NCBI GenBank assembly: GCA_963931925.1
Contig: OZ007571.1
Coordinates: 11,972,160 to 12,036,159 of the forward strand
Length of the DNA: 64,000 nucleotides
From: Onchidella celtica
Taxonomy: Eukaryota; Mollusca; Gastropoda; Systellommatophora; Onchidiidae
Reading direction: 5' to 3'
Positions 1 through 11,960 of this stretch are shown piece after piece. The position numbers and the translations under genes were made by a program. Below the pieces are notes generated by a model, which saw nothing but the letters and a program-made list of their open reading frames with translations, ran no database searches and was not told where the DNA came from. The number at the start of each line of letters is the position of its first letter. Positions within the stretch are counted from its first letter, which is position 1.

Positions 1-691
1 TGACAATGCATTTTGTAGCATTAATGAGGAAAGGGTTAAGTTTTGGAAAATAAATATTAAATCTGGTCAAAGCACATTCCCTCTAAGGTGCAGAAGTGCA
101 CGGTAGTGCAGTCGCTGTATTGGTGCCAGACACATCTGAAAGTTGCAGCCCACATCGAAATGTTGCAAAAAAGTTTGAATGTCGCGCACTGGCTTTGATT
201 ACTTTGAATTTAAAATATTATTGCTCAAAGCTTAGAAAAAGCTAGACCCACTCAGAGATTTGGAAAACTTAGAGGGAACATTGGATTGGTAGGATCGGAG
301 AATATAATTTGACATTTCTCCTTGTTGACAAGTTGATTTATTACATATATATAATTGGATTGAAAACATGTATCTCCAATGAAAGGGGAAGAAGTGACTC
401 GTTACAACATTTTATACAGCACTGGCAGAAAACGAAATGAGGAATTTGGTCATCCAGTATTTTGACTGACAGTAGACCATGTGAAATAATAATGTAGCCT
501 CTCTTGTATTGCATTTGCAGAGTATGGTTCCTTTACAGTGCACACGGTGTTGGCAGAAAAAGCGTAGATAAAGCTTAAAATCATTTAGATTATTTTACAT
601 GTGATGTTCAAACAGCAAACTCAAACTAAAAAATGTGATGTTTGTGGATTGTCACTTATCTTTACACAAGACCTGTCATGATCCTGTTTAG
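1..691. other. Intron or upstream sequence of the RNF14-like gene
   Basis: No coding segment could be supported here. The first recognisable RNF14 exon starts at 692 in phase 0, so a short exon with the initiator Met must lie upstream, probably outside the window. Confidence 0.5.
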
Positions 692-790
692 GTTCTCGCA
701 CTTTCATCAATTTTCAACACAGAAGATGATGAAAAATTGAAGCTGCTGTCAGAAGTCAGTGAAGAAAATAATGGTTTGTTTACTTTGTTG
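692..790 (+). CDS. RNF14: RNF14 exon: start of RWD domain
   Basis: 33 codons, phase 0 to 0, acceptor tttag, donor gtgagt. It encodes an acidic helix of the type LALSSIFNTEDDEK, typical of RWD domain starts (helix with a conserved LxAL/LxSI pattern). Confidence 0.85.
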
Positions 791-3700
791 GTGAGTATTT
801 AATTGATGTTCATAAAAAAAAAATTTGTTTCCAGTAGTCAGTCACATTTAAAAATAATCAGTGATCGATCTATTAGCAGACCTGTGGCCGTAGGCATGAA
901 CTGTGCATACGGTGTCGGTGGTGTAGGCCTCTTGCGTTGGCGCAAAAGGTTTTACCCAGTGTGCATGAAAGTTGCCTAGGCCTACACTCATGTGTAAAGG
1001 GTTTATATTTTCTCTGAGGACAACTAAATCAGCTATGCGGGGTGCAAGTAGTTTGGGAAAGTGGTGTCTGCTAGAAAGAAAGAAAGAAACTAATATTTTA
1101 TTCCAACCCACGACTTCATGAGCTGAGGAAAAAAACTGTATTTGTACTCACCCTCGAGCTCTTAGTTTTGTTTTGATCAGCTTTGTTCTCTCATGGCAGG
1201 GATTGGCAAATGCAAATTCTGTGCATGCGCAATGCCCATTTTTGTTACACCATTAAGCGGCAATTGATGCATAGGGAGAGATAGATGTAATTTTAGTTCA
1301 TGCATACCAACTAAAATTGAGTTTACACCCGGGTGGCCATACACACTACTAAGCCTATCCCATGGTGCAAAATGGGCGGATTAACACCCAATTTTCATGC
1401 TTACGGCCACTGATGGGTAAAGAATGTGTAGGAATCATTAGGCAAGAGGTGCGCAGCGAGGATGGGAAAAGAGAGAAAGGAGGAGAGGAACGCTTTGCTT
1501 CCCCCATACATCCCCTTCGACAATGTTATGTACCGTCCTTTCCAGATTTTCAGAAAGAAATCATGTCTTTGAATTTCTAGTGAACTAAAGAAAGACCAAG
1601 AAGGGAATTTAAGCTGACTTGAGTACCTCACAGCCTTCCTTCTAAAACTGATATCCCCTTCCATCTGTTATGTTCTGGGTACTTTTTTCTCATTAATTTT
1701 CATTTGCATGTTGATCATTGATAATCCATTCTCCTGCAACAGGTAACAGTTGCCCCTAAGCCCAGTGGAGAATCAATCCATGTTGATCTGGCTGTGGCAG
1801 CTGAACAAGATGAAATGGAAATGGCAGCGGCGGCAGCTCCTCCAGAACCACCGGCTCCCCCTAACTTGGGATCCAGTGTGCAGTTCTGCAGGTCAGAGTC
1901 TGGTGAGTGCAATTCTACAGCAGTGATAATATTGTTTTGTTTTCACTTTCCACCTACGCCTCTTAATAATTTTTCCTCCAACATTTTGTGCCGCAATAAA
2001 AGCCCTTTGGCTGATGACGACTGGATTTCAGCAACAGAGAGGAAAATTTCAAGCAAGACCAAGTTTGATGACATCAGCTCTTTGTCTGCCCATCTTTTTT
2101 TTATATTTTTATTTTTAAAGAATTCTACTCCAGGAACAAAGCTGTTTTCTTTTTTTTTTTGCAATATATTTGTTGGGGCGCATTCTTCTACAAGACATTT
2201 TTAAGATAGCCATGTTATGCTTGGAAAATGAAAAGTTGAAAATAAGAAGACTACATTGCCAAGCTTGGATTTAGACATCCTAAATAGTTATGTACCTAGT
2301 TTTCTTGGCAGATGATATTTCCAATCATTTTCCAATACGTTGTTAGGCTGTTGCTAGGGGCGCATGATGTTTTACATTATAAACCATTGCTGAACAACGA
2401 ACACAACTCAGTATTTTCTCTCTTTGGCTTTGTAACTTGACCATGCGCCACAAACAACATCATGTTGTTATGAGATACAACACAAATTGTAGTCAAGCTG
2501 TTGTTATTTTTTGTTGAATTAATGTTACTATTATACTTTACATTGTCCTGCCCATCAGGTCAGCGCTGGCAAGGATCCATTAATGTGAAATACCTCTCAC
2601 CCCTTCACCTCATGGTGACATTCCCAGCCACCTACCCATCATCTGCACCCCCTCATTACTATCTCTCATGTGGATGGTTGACCAGTGTTCAGTTGACAGC
2701 TTTGAGCCAGCAGCTGGAGAATCTATGGAAAGAGGCTTATCACTCACCAATTGTCTTTACCTGGGTAGATTGGTTAGAGAATGAAACTCTCAGGTAGGTT
2801 TGTTGTCACTTTTTTTCCTTTAGCGGAATCTAAACTGATTTTTTCAAAAACTGTCTTATTGGATTTATTTTGTAATTTTGCATAGGTTTATATTTCACTA
2901 TAAACCTATTGGAACTGATGTTTCATTTGCCTGCAGCCTGGGTTTGGGTTTGCTTCTGTGTGCTTTGTAAAAAGTAATAGACAGACTGAGTTATCTAAAA
3001 AGAACATTTCTACAGCATTGATCTGTGCAAAACATGGTAACATATTCAACTAGCTGAGATCCCCGGCCCTGCCCCGGATAAATCGGTTTGAATATTAGTT
3101 TCAGTTCTGGGTGGTTATTATGGACCTGCTTCATCTTGCCTGTTCCTATTTGTTTATTTTATTTTTGTTTGTTTGTTTTTAATTAAGTCTTACTGCTCTG
3201 CCTTTGTGAGTTGACACCCTGCGCGTCCCATACAATAGCATGATTTGTGCACGGGTTAGTGTGTACGATAGTGAACACATCGCAGGAAGTGATAACGAAA
3301 CCTTAAAATGGCGAACCATGACTCAAAATAGATCTAAATGATGCCGAAACAATGAAAAATGAAACGTAGAAGCCTGAACATTTCACAATTTCAAATATAG
3401 CCCATGTTAATTTCGCATTGATAATATGCTGTTGTGCAAAGTTTGAAGCCTGAGTGTGATGCGGTTCCTGAGCCTTAGGTGACCAAAGTTTCGAGTTACC
3501 AAAAGATCTCACTACACTCGGCCCTGTCTGAGCTGTCAAAATGACGAATCGGAGAACCTCGAACGGCCCAGTTTGTTTTCTGTTTTTCTAAATTTTTAAG
3601 GTTGTTGCATCCTTAAAATGAATTGATACAAACCTTGCTCAGTCATTGAACTACTTTCAGTAATTTTTTCATGGCTCTACGTTCAGTAGTTTTTTCAGCT

Positions 3701-6700
3701 GTAGAGTACAACCGTCCAATTTTACCCAATTATATATATAGATGTGTGTGTGCTATAGTGTATTGAGCATTGTTCACTGAATATCCAGCACTCATTTTGT
3801 CCTTCAAAGTAAACATGCATTGTACGATCTGATATGCATGCAGATTGTCTATGAACTACTGGCATCTATAGTTCTTCTTTCAGATAAGTCAGATAAGAAT
3901 GATGAACTTTGTGGGCATTTTTCTTTATTTTACTAAGCTGGGAACTGGAGACAGGGAGCTGTCATTGTGCAGGCTTTTTCTCCCAGCCAGAGATTAACAA
4001 GATTTAGACTATTATAGTTGTACTAGTATGGAGATTTTTTTTTGTTTTTTTGTTTTGATTCAGGGCAGTGGGAATTTAGGAATTTGCAACCTTAGTTCTT
4101 GTATGTTCTATCTCCATTCTGTGACAACCTGGAGATCTTTTAGTTTAACAAATACATGTACACATTTTGACACTGTTTACAATGCACTGTGACACTTATC
4201 GAGCTGTTTCACTGTTCTGATTTATGCTAACTCCTTGTCATATTAGTAAAGCTGCAAATGTTTAACGATGAATTTCTCAGTTGTGCAAAAAGTTGGAGTG
4301 GGAACAAATGAGAATGAAGGTCGTGAATTGTGGAATTGTGGCAGACTTAAAATTTTACTTGACAGTCTCTCTTCATCTTTCTGCCAGCTATCTGGGTATC
4401 ACAGATCATATTGTCCTGCGGCCACAGGGACAGACTGAAAGTAAGGATGCGGATGAGAAAACAGAAAACTTTGTACCTTGGGAAGAGGACATTGGAGAAG
4501 TGATTGCTGCCATGATTCGGTGAGTTTGTCTGATGTCAGTGATGGACAGAAACTGCTTTGCTGTTTAAGATCCAATGAGGGGCTAACCACGTTAACTTAT
4601 CCATTAACAAGAAAGCTTACAACATTGAAGTGGTGTCAAGAGTTATCAGAACCAGCTTCCATTTTACTAGTCATATTTTTGACAAATAAACAAACATTTC
4701 AACTTTATGCCACAAACCTTTATATGAAATAATGTTCCATTTTCAAATAACCTTATATTCTCAACATCTGTAGAAAGATGCTAAATCACTGTTGGCTGGT
4801 TTCACTTTGATTCACTGGGTATGTCATTATATAGATTAGCCAGAATAATGCTTCCTGATATGTGTACCACTTAGAGAAAATAATCATGAAATGTTCAGTA
4901 ATGATCATGGCAACTGGACATGAAGTATTTTGGTATTGAGTATGACAACCGTGGAATGTTTCACTGTCACAGTATATTGGGCTTGCAGTGTGTTGCTCTA
5001 ACTCTTTGCTGCTTTCACTAATGTGGTTTGATATTGTGAATAAATTGTACTGTTATCAGAAAGTATACAAATAGTGTGAGAACAGGGGACCAGCTACTTA
5101 CCAAAATTTTACAAATCAGAACACATCTTTGAGTATCCATAGTAAGGACACTGCTGTTTGACATGAAGGCAAAATGAAGTTTAGACCTGAAGATGATCTT
5201 ACATAGTTAGTAATACACACTTATGGAGAAATAGTCTTGAAATTAATTTCTGTTGCCACAATGAACTTATAGGTTGATTTCATCGTCCTGAATCCTGAAG
5301 GTGTAGTCAACTGAAAAGAAAGGAGAAGCAGTTTGAAAAAAAAACACAAAAAAAAGCACCAAAGTTAATTCTATTTTCCCAATTCTTTCACTGAAAATAA
5401 AACAAATTATTCCTCAGGTACAACCGAGAACAGCTGGATATCGAATTTTGTCAAACAACCCATGAATGTCAAGTTTGTTATGACGAGAAGTTGGGGGTGC
5501 AGTTTTTCCGTATGTCTGATTGTCCACATCATTTCTGTCACCCTTGTATGGCGGCATTTTGTGACATGCATGTAAGGGATGGAACTGTGGAAGCTCTCAA
5601 GTAAGGATGCTAACTCTCAGTCAGGTCTTGCTGGAATTAAAGAGAAAAAAGTTTCGCTTCTGCAGTTGAGAAAAATTATGTGCCAAAGACTTTAAATAAT
5701 GAACAATATATATAGATGTTAATGAAGTGGAGAAGATAAGAAACTAGTTTAGAAACTAGGCATGCACTGAGGCTTTGAGTTTCAGTCTGCGTTTTACAGC
5801 GCATCGGCAGGACAACGGCCAATTTGCCTGACAAATTGTTGTAAAACACAAAAGATTAAAAAAACGGATTATGCAAAGAACATGTCAAACTTGAAGGAAA
5901 AAAATCTTCAAATTGTACCTTCATGCATTTTTTTTTAACCCATTCAAACTATGACCAAACGCAGGAAAAATGCAGCAAAATTATCCCTGAAGTCACCCAT
6001 CCCTACAGAGGCACCAGCCCCCAAATTGAAAATGATCAATTGTTCATCGTCTTCTGTTTCTGTTGTCATCCACTCCAATACCTTTGCTCTTTTTTTTTCA
6101 CCTGTCTCTCAATATTTTCTACCGTGCCAAGATTCCCAAGGATCAAATTGGTACACCCTTGCCTTTACTCTTGCGGTTTGGAACTAAGACATACTCCCAT
6201 TGTGACCTCCGCGTCTTCACTCGCCGGGCCCAGCTGTCAAGAAGTGCTAAGCCCCATTAAGAAAAGATTTTGATAAGAAATATTGCAAAATGTTTTAATA
6301 AATGATGAGAATCATGTCTCTGTTGTGACAGGTTATATGTGAAGAAAAGGAGCTCTGATCCACCAGTCATCCGTACAGTTGACAGTTTTATGGTGTTTTG
6401 ACCTTCTGGCTGGACATTCAAAGTCTTCAAAGTGAGACAAGGTCCAGAGTTCTTTTAAATTTCATGATACAAGTTTGGTTGGGGGAGAAATTGCCGATAA
6501 TTATACTAATGAAAAAATGACTGTGAAAATGTAATCTGAGAAATAATATTGTTTGCTTGTCTTGAGCAGATGTCCAGACACAGACTGTAACTCCCTGATA
6601 CCTCCATACATTGTCCAGGCAGTGATGGGACCTGACGCCTATGCAAGATGGGAGGCATTGCTGCTGCAGGTGAGGTTTTCATTCAGTATATTCCAGAGCC

Positions 6701-9700
6701 CACACAAAATAGCAGGGACAGTGATCGTCAATATTCCAGCTATTGTTCATAATCAAAGACATGTAAGAGTTGGTGATTCAGAAACTCATCTGTTACATTC
6801 AGTTTTCATCCTGAATCTTTTGCTAGATCGAAGAAAATCTGAAGTCGTACTTCTGTTAAGGCAAAACACAGGAGGTATAGAATTTATTACTGCATTTCAT
6901 AGACTGAAATTGATACTAATGTTGATCATTTTCATTTTTCTTGTTTTGTTGTTGTTATTGTTTTGTCAGTTGTCAAAATCATAGAATTTGTGACATTACT
7001 GTGGCATTTTTTATAGCATTTCTTTCCTTTCTCTCTTCTCCCATCACTGATGACACCAGAAAACCCTGGATTCCATGACAGACACAGTGTATTGTCCTCG
7101 TTGCAACAGCCTGGTCATCACAGATGAAGACGAAAAACTATGTCTTGCTCATTGTCCCACTTGTTATTTTGCATTTTGTACAGAGTGTCAGCAGGGCTGG
7201 CATCAGGCAAGTCAATCTTTTGGTACAATCAGCCAAGCCACACATGAGTAGACTGTATATATATGATAAGTCTAATTCGCTCTTTGTCTGATGAGTGACT
7301 GAGTTCTTACCATAGTAAATGTTAGGTTGCTTGTGCTTAAGAATGACAATGACATCACTTGTGGCTTAGCGTGTAAATGTTTAACTCATCTTAGAAAGTG
7401 CAACACAGACTTTGTAGTGACCACTGATACTAGGCAGTGTGCTGCCCTGCATTCCCTGTGGTAATTTTGTTGGGTGTGGGCGGGAACTCTCAACACTATC
7501 CAGTTCGAAATTTAGACATAGTTCAAAGACATGTCCTCTTTCACTCAGTATAAACACAAGACATAATACATTAGACATTAAAGTAATGGGAAATCAATGA
7601 ACCAGGATGGGATTCAGCATTTTGAGAAGCTGGCTTAGATATTTGTGTTTGAGAATCGGTGTCCAGGCTAGCCGAATATTCAGCTTTCCGTAATGAAGCA
7701 AAAATCCGTGAACCGAATATTTGGCTTACCATAGTGAATGAGTTAAGCTCTTAGGGGATATTTCTTTGTCTCTGTTTTGGAGATAATCATTCTATTTTAC
7801 TGGTGTTTTTTACCTTATTTTTTTGCTGTACATATACAATACACATTGCATTGGAGTTATTGATAAGTTACCCATTTCTGTACCTGGGGTGCCAGAAATG
7901 TTTGACTTCTCTAAATGCTCGGGGCTCTACCTGGAAAAATCACCATGTAGAGTGAATAAAAGATGTCAACAATTCCACAGGGCCGAGGCTGTAAGACTGA
8001 TGAAGAGATGCTACAGGAAGTACAGCAGCGGAATCGAAATGGATTGAGTCCAGCAGAAGCTCGGAAATTTGATGAATTGTTGCGTAAAGTGGAAGAAGAG
8101 ATACAGAGTAAACAATCACTGAAACGCTCGACACTGAACTGTCCTTCCTGCAAAGTTCCAGTAGAGAAAATTGGCGGGTGAGATTTCCTTACAGCCATCT
8201 CGTGTCCTCATCCATAGGTGATGATGTTGTGAAACATTCAGGACAAAAAGTTCTATTTTCTCTGTGGGCGCTTTAGAATTTTAGCAACATTTTATACTGT
8301 TGGTCACTTTTTCAAATTGACTGCCAGTAAGGGCATTTTTTTTATGCTTTAACTTCATAATATACATTTTACTGATTGGTGCCATCAGTCTAACACTAGA
8401 GATTCCTGACTAGGTTTAAAGGATATTCAAAACTTCCATGAACTTGTTTCTGTTAAGACATTAAGTGGCGTCCGACCAAAAATATTGAAAATCCTTAAGG
8501 AATTTGGCAGCAGGTTGTTGATAGCCCGAGGCAACCTGTGGCATCTTTAAAGTTTGAGTTTGGCCACTAATAGAGGCAAGTCCCTGGCCATGTTTAAAAC
8601 ATGGCGAAAACAAGTAAAGATTGTGTTGCGCAATATGCTCTGTGAGCAATGAATAACAATTAAACTACACAATAGATTTGGAACGGAAAATTAAATCTAA
8701 ATGAAAATAGAGGTGATGCTAGTTCTCAGTCACTAGAAACCTTTGTCAGGTTAGAATATTTCATTGTGCTAAAGTACTCCATTGTTCTTAAATACTTCAT
8801 CGTGTTAAAAAATTTTGTCGTACTAGAAAACTTGAGCTCAAACCAAATCATCTGTCACCATGTCAGGCAAGGTTGATAGTGGTAGTATTCTGGAGACTTG
8901 GTCAACTTTGAATCATTAACTACTTTAACTTTCCATTCGTGACCTGCTGAGCTGAGATTCGACTGCCTGCATGCTGTGATAATCACCAGCAAACAGTGAA
9001 GTGTATTTTCCAGAGGAAATTTGAGTCAGCTGTCAGAATTGCTTCATCTTGTAATAATAATAATAAGTCATTTCTATAGCGCCTGATTCCACAGAAGAGT
9101 GCTCTAAAGCGCCTAACAGTTCTCACACAACACACATTTTCATCAACCTATACATAATCACTGTCTGAAGAATGTTACATATCCTGCGTATACGCTTTTG
9201 TAAACAACGCTGTTTTAAGTTTTCTTTTGAATTGGATCAAGCTGTTTGAATGTTTCACATGATCAGTCAAGTCATTCCACATTTTAGGTGCACGCACCAA
9301 AAAAGCCCTTTCTCCCATGATTGTTCTTGATCTGGGCACTACTAATAAATTTGCTTCTGCTGATCTCAGTTTTTTGGGTGGAATGTATTTGTAGCTATAG
9401 TTATGGCATCAGGTGTAATATTAAGTTTTGGGATTGCACGAAACCTTAATAGTAAAAAATTGCCACCAGTGGTAAGTTTGATGTGTATGATCTTGACTTC
9501 ATAATACTGATGTCTTTAATCCTAATCCCCCAATCCCCTATTGACATTCACCATACATCCTAAAATCGATAGTGTGAATACACTGTTGGTGCACATCATG
9601 CACATGCACTGTTGACATGCACCTTGAGTGCTACCAATCTGTAAGTCGTTGCGCTTTAAGAATTGATTTTCAGCAAATGGCGAAGAAAAGCATGTAGCAG

Positions 9701-11720
9701 TGAAGGGATTAACTTTACTTCATGTACCATTAAGTTAACCTTTGACCCCATGGTGTTTATTATTTTTAATCTGATGTACCAGATGCAACAAGATGACCTG
9801 TAAATGTGGAAAATGTTTTTGCTGGGTGTGCGGCAAATCCATTGAAGGCTACGCTCATTTCCGCACTGGCAGCTGTGCCTTGTTTCCAGGGCAGACAACT
9901 CCAGCAGTTGTGGGTCTCATTCGACGTCCTGCAGAGGTAAGGACAATTGGGACGGAAAAAACAACGGGTTGTCAGTCCTCAAAAGTGAAACAGAAACAGA
10001 GATGAGAAATTTCAACTATTGTTTTAAAAGCAAACTGGTCACTTATCTGCTACAAGTTCATAGACCCTGAAGGAGGCCCATCAGTTTCACACTGCACTCT
10101 GCTGGGGATTCATATTTTGTCATGCATAAAATATCAATCAATTTGAAGAATCTGCCACAATTCCACATGCAGCAAAGAACAGTTTGCTGGGATCTGATCT
10201 GTCTTGGAGGGAAGTTATCATTTTCAGGGTGGTGCCCATGGGATGCTGTGTGATGTGATAGCACACTGTGGTTGACATACTAAAATTATGTCTCATTTAT
10301 TATTACTGAGATGTAGAGATAAAACAGCTGTGTAAAACCCAAATAAATGAAATTGGCTGACAAAAATTCTCCGAATCTGTGTGAATTGACAGTTTTGTAA
10401 AAAAATTAGGTATTTTTGTTTTCTTTTATTGCTTAATCAAACAATGGGGCTCTATTAAAATAAGCAACGCCTGGTTGCCAAATCCGATCATACTTTAATG
10501 GTAATACAGGATGAATATGAAAGCACCTGAAACTTCATGATAAGGTGACCAAAAATTATGAAACTTTATGCACTGCCTCAGTTTTTGACAGTGAATAAAA
10601 ATGAATTACATGGACACATCCGAGACAATATTCAGTCTTTAGCATTATTTATAAACTAGCTGAGTACTCGTTCGATGAACAGGTTTGTGTAGGTAGGTTT
10701 TTTTTTTTGGTAAACCTTAAGGTGCCTGTGAACTAAGAAAGGCATTATTGCTGCATAGATAACTTATAAGAGAGATGCAACAACACAGGACACCACTTCA
10801 GACCGAGAGGAATAAGAACAAAAACCGAGATGCGTAGGGTCATCCCCAAAACTCAGCGATAGGACAGTACACAGTATGCAGTGGGGCGCACCGAAAATTT
10901 TCAGGAAGTGATGAAGTCATAAAAACCTACAGCATGTCAGTGAGCCTAGTGAAAATTGGGGAAACAATAAATTTCCAATAAAAAAAAAAAACACCGATTT
11001 GAGACTTCTATTAAAAACTGTGCACCCTTACATCCATTCTGATGCACCATGTAAAATTTGAAGTCTTGAGTGTTGAGTGGTTCGGAAGCCTATTGCAACG
11101 AAAAATCTCAAGTCCACAAATATATATAGTACACATTTTTCAACAGTTTAAAAGAGAGGCATTTTGTGTCAAGTTAAATCGAAATGTGGAAATTTCATTC
11201 TTTACCTCCTTTTGTCAACTTTATGACATCTGTGTATTTCTGTGTGAAATTATGAAGTAACAGTAAGTTCTATTTGACTTCGCATCAAATCCAATTGTCC
11301 TTATTTATGTGACTTAGATCTGGCTCTACAGTTGGGCTTGATTTAAGAAAATAAAAAATTGCTAGATTTATTTTGCTTGGATTGGCTAGTGCATAAAAAG
11401 CAGGGTTAGCAGCCTGCCAAGTTTAGCAATATATTTTGTATTTGACCCAATGGCAGCAGTGTTAAGTTAGAAAGATTCAATTGTTTTTCTTTTGATTACA
11501 GGGGGCGCTTCGCATTCAGGCCCGACTAGAGGTGAATCCCCAGTTGGCCAACAACCGCTGTCAATGTCCCATGTGTAAACAGGTCAACTTGAAAGGAGAA
11601 GACAAGAACAATCACATCAAGTGTTGGAACTGCAAGACAAACTTTTGTTTCAGCTGTCGTCAACGTATCATGGGCAATGTAAATTCTCATTTCATAGGAC
11701 CGTGTGTTCAACATTCCTAG
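692..11720 (+). CDS. RNF14: RNF14-type RWD/RBR E3 ubiquitin ligase, ten exons, 5'-partial
   Basis: RBR E3 ligases take ubiquitin from an E2 at RING1, form a thioester on a RING2 cysteine and pass it to the substrate. RNF14 is the family member with an N-terminal RWD domain. Exons read by eye: 692-790, 1743-1902, 2559-2793, 4388-4519, 5418-5600, 6570-6669, 7060-7206, 7981-8177, 9783-9936 and 11502-11720. All junctions are phase-compatible and GT-AG except the donor after 7206, which is GC. Domain order is RWD (exons 1-4), RING1 (5-6), IBR (7), RING2 (8-9), then a second Cys-rich block ending in CVQHS. The catalytic Cys is expected in GGCNKMTC, split across exons 8 and 9. The initiator exon is missing from the window. 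No frameshift or internal stop was seen, so the gene looks intact. The opposite-strand RIM-like gene converges on it from the right. Confidence 0.93.
1743..1902 (+). CDS. RNF14: RNF14 exon: RWD with Ala/Pro-rich insert
   Basis: Enters phase 0 and exits after one base, donor gtgagt. It encodes a beta strand (ESIHVDLAV) followed by an acidic, Ala- and Pro-rich insert (AAAAAPPEPPAPP), probably a disordered loop between RWD strands. Confidence 0.85.
2559..2793 (+). CDS. RNF14: RNF14 exon: RWD core
   Basis: Contains the RWD hallmark YPSSAPPHYYLSCGWL (the YPxxxPP turn followed by a strand). It continues with a helix ending WVDWLENETL. Donor is gtaggt; exit leaves two bases. Confidence 0.92.
3050..3742 (-). 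mobile_element. Non-autonomous Helitron, copy 1
   Basis: On the - strand it starts TCTATATATATAA at 3742 and ends in a GC-rich hairpin (CCCGG/CCGGG type) plus CTAG at 3050. It is flanked by A on the 5' side and T on the 3' side, the Helitron signature (5' TC, 3' hairpin then CTRR, A^T target, no target duplication). It is about 693 bases with no helicase frame and lies in an RNF14 intron. A near-identical copy lies at 56005-56695. Confidence 0.85.
4388..4519 (+). CDS. RNF14: RNF14 exon: linker after RWD
   Basis: Acidic linker between the RWD domain and RING1 (FVPWEEDIGEVIAAMIR near its end). Acceptor ccag at 4387, donor gtgagt at 4520; phases agree with both neighbours. Confidence 0.88.
5418..5600 (+). 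CDS. RNF14: RNF14 exon: RING1 first part
   Basis: Encodes the start of RING1: ECQVCYDE, then CPHHFCHPCMAAFC, a good RING C-x2-C ... C-x-H-x2-C-x2-C pattern. Donor is gtaagg. Confidence 0.93.
6570..6669 (+). CDS. RNF14: RNF14 exon: RING1 end
   Basis: Completes RING1 with CPDTDCNSLIPP (last Cys pair), then the helix between RING1 and IBR (YARWEALLLQ). Phase 1 entry, phase 0 exit, donor gtgagg. Confidence 0.92.
7060..7206 (+). CDS. RNF14: RNF14 exon: IBR zinc-binding domain
   Basis: 49 codons giving the IBR pattern YCPRCNSLV, then LAHCPTCYFAFCTECQQGWH. The frame joins the next exon only if the intron starts at gcaagt (7207), a GC-AG intron with an otherwise ideal CAG|GCAAGT donor. Confidence 0.92.
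7485..7745. repeat. Dispersed repeat of about 250 bases, copy 1
   Basis: Starts near aactctcaac and ends near the words gaatgagttaa. It aligns by eye over its full length with 21246-21485. No terminal repeats or reading frame were recognised, so its class is unknown. It lies in an RNF14 intron. Confidence 0.65.
7981..8177 (+). CDS. RNF14: RNF14 exon: IBR-RING2 helix and RING2 start
   Basis: A charged helical linker between IBR and RING2, then LNCPSCKVPVEKIGG, the first half of RING2. Donor gtgaga splits the second Gly codon before the catalytic Cys. Confidence 0.92.
9052..9393 (-). mobile_element. 3' end of a LINE (ORF2 C-terminus plus tail)
   Basis: The - strand frame 9393-9175 encodes a classic C-terminal tail of non-LTR retrotransposon ORF2: RSRTIMGERAFLVRAPKMW then NDLTDHVKHSNSLIQFKRKL, ending LKTALFTKAYTQDM and a stop. 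It is followed by a short 3' region and a (TAA)n tail (+ strand 9052-9064). It is 5'-truncated and inactive. The exact clade (CR1, L2 or RTE type) cannot be fixed. Confidence 0.8.
9783..9936 (+). CDS. RNF14: RNF14 exon: RING2 with catalytic Cys
   Basis: Begins with CNKMTCKCGKCFCWVCGKSI, the RING2 second half. By family analogy (GCN[HK]M in RBR ligases) its first Cys (codon 9784-9786) is the ubiquitin-thioester residue. Donor gtaagg. Confidence 0.92.
10656..11130 (-). mobile_element. Diverged Helitron-like element
   Basis: The + strand begins CTAGCTGAGTACTCG after AA. Read on the - strand this is a 3' end with a small hairpin (GTTC...GAAC) about 16 bases before CTAG|T. The other end is TATATATAG at 11121-11129, where the expected TC start is mutated. 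The interior shares words such as caggaagtgat with the Helitron at 3050-3742. Confidence 0.55.
11502..11720 (+). CDS. RNF14: RNF14 terminal coding exon: Cys-rich tail
   Basis: Encodes a further zinc-binding segment (CQCPMCKQVNLK, then CWNCKTNFCFSC) and ends CVQHS with stop TAG at 11718-11720. A comparable tail closes many RNF14-like proteins. The first AATAAA is at 11836-11841. Confidence 0.93.
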   Translation, partial: GALRIQARLEVNPQLANNRCQCPMCKQVNLKGEDKNNHIKCWNCKTNFCFSCRQRIMGNVNSHFIGPCVQHS

Positions 11721-11834
11721 CCCAGGAAAACCACAGAAAATCTGTGAGCTTGTGGGGTTTCGAACAATGTGAAAGTATCGGGGGAAAAAACAACACATTA
11801 AAAGGTTGTATGATACAAAGCCTTGTATTGGATA

Positions 11835-11934
11835 CAATAAAGAAATGTTACAATGAAAGAGAAATTTCTGATTCACTGTAAGATTTCTTTACTGAATCAG
11901 AAATTTCTCTTTCATTGTAACATTTTTTTTATTG
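11835..11934 (+). repeat. Long inverted repeat at the RNF14 poly(A) signal
   Basis: The left arm (about 11843-11875) and right arm (11893-11925) are perfect reverse complements for 33 bases, separated by a 17-base loop. Pairing extends outward with one indel into AATAAA at 11836-11841. The transcript can form a long hairpin right at the presumed cleavage region. A short third piece of the arm (aatttctgattcatttaac-like) follows at 11940-11960. Confidence 0.85.
11836..11841 (+). terminator. Candidate poly(A) signal AATAAA of RNF14
   Basis: First canonical hexamer after the RNF14 stop, 116 bases downstream. Many later AATAAA hexamers exist between 11.9 and 17.6 kb, so longer 3' UTRs are possible. 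Confidence 0.5.
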
Positions 11935-11960
11935 TTTCCTAATTTCTGATTCATTTTAAC

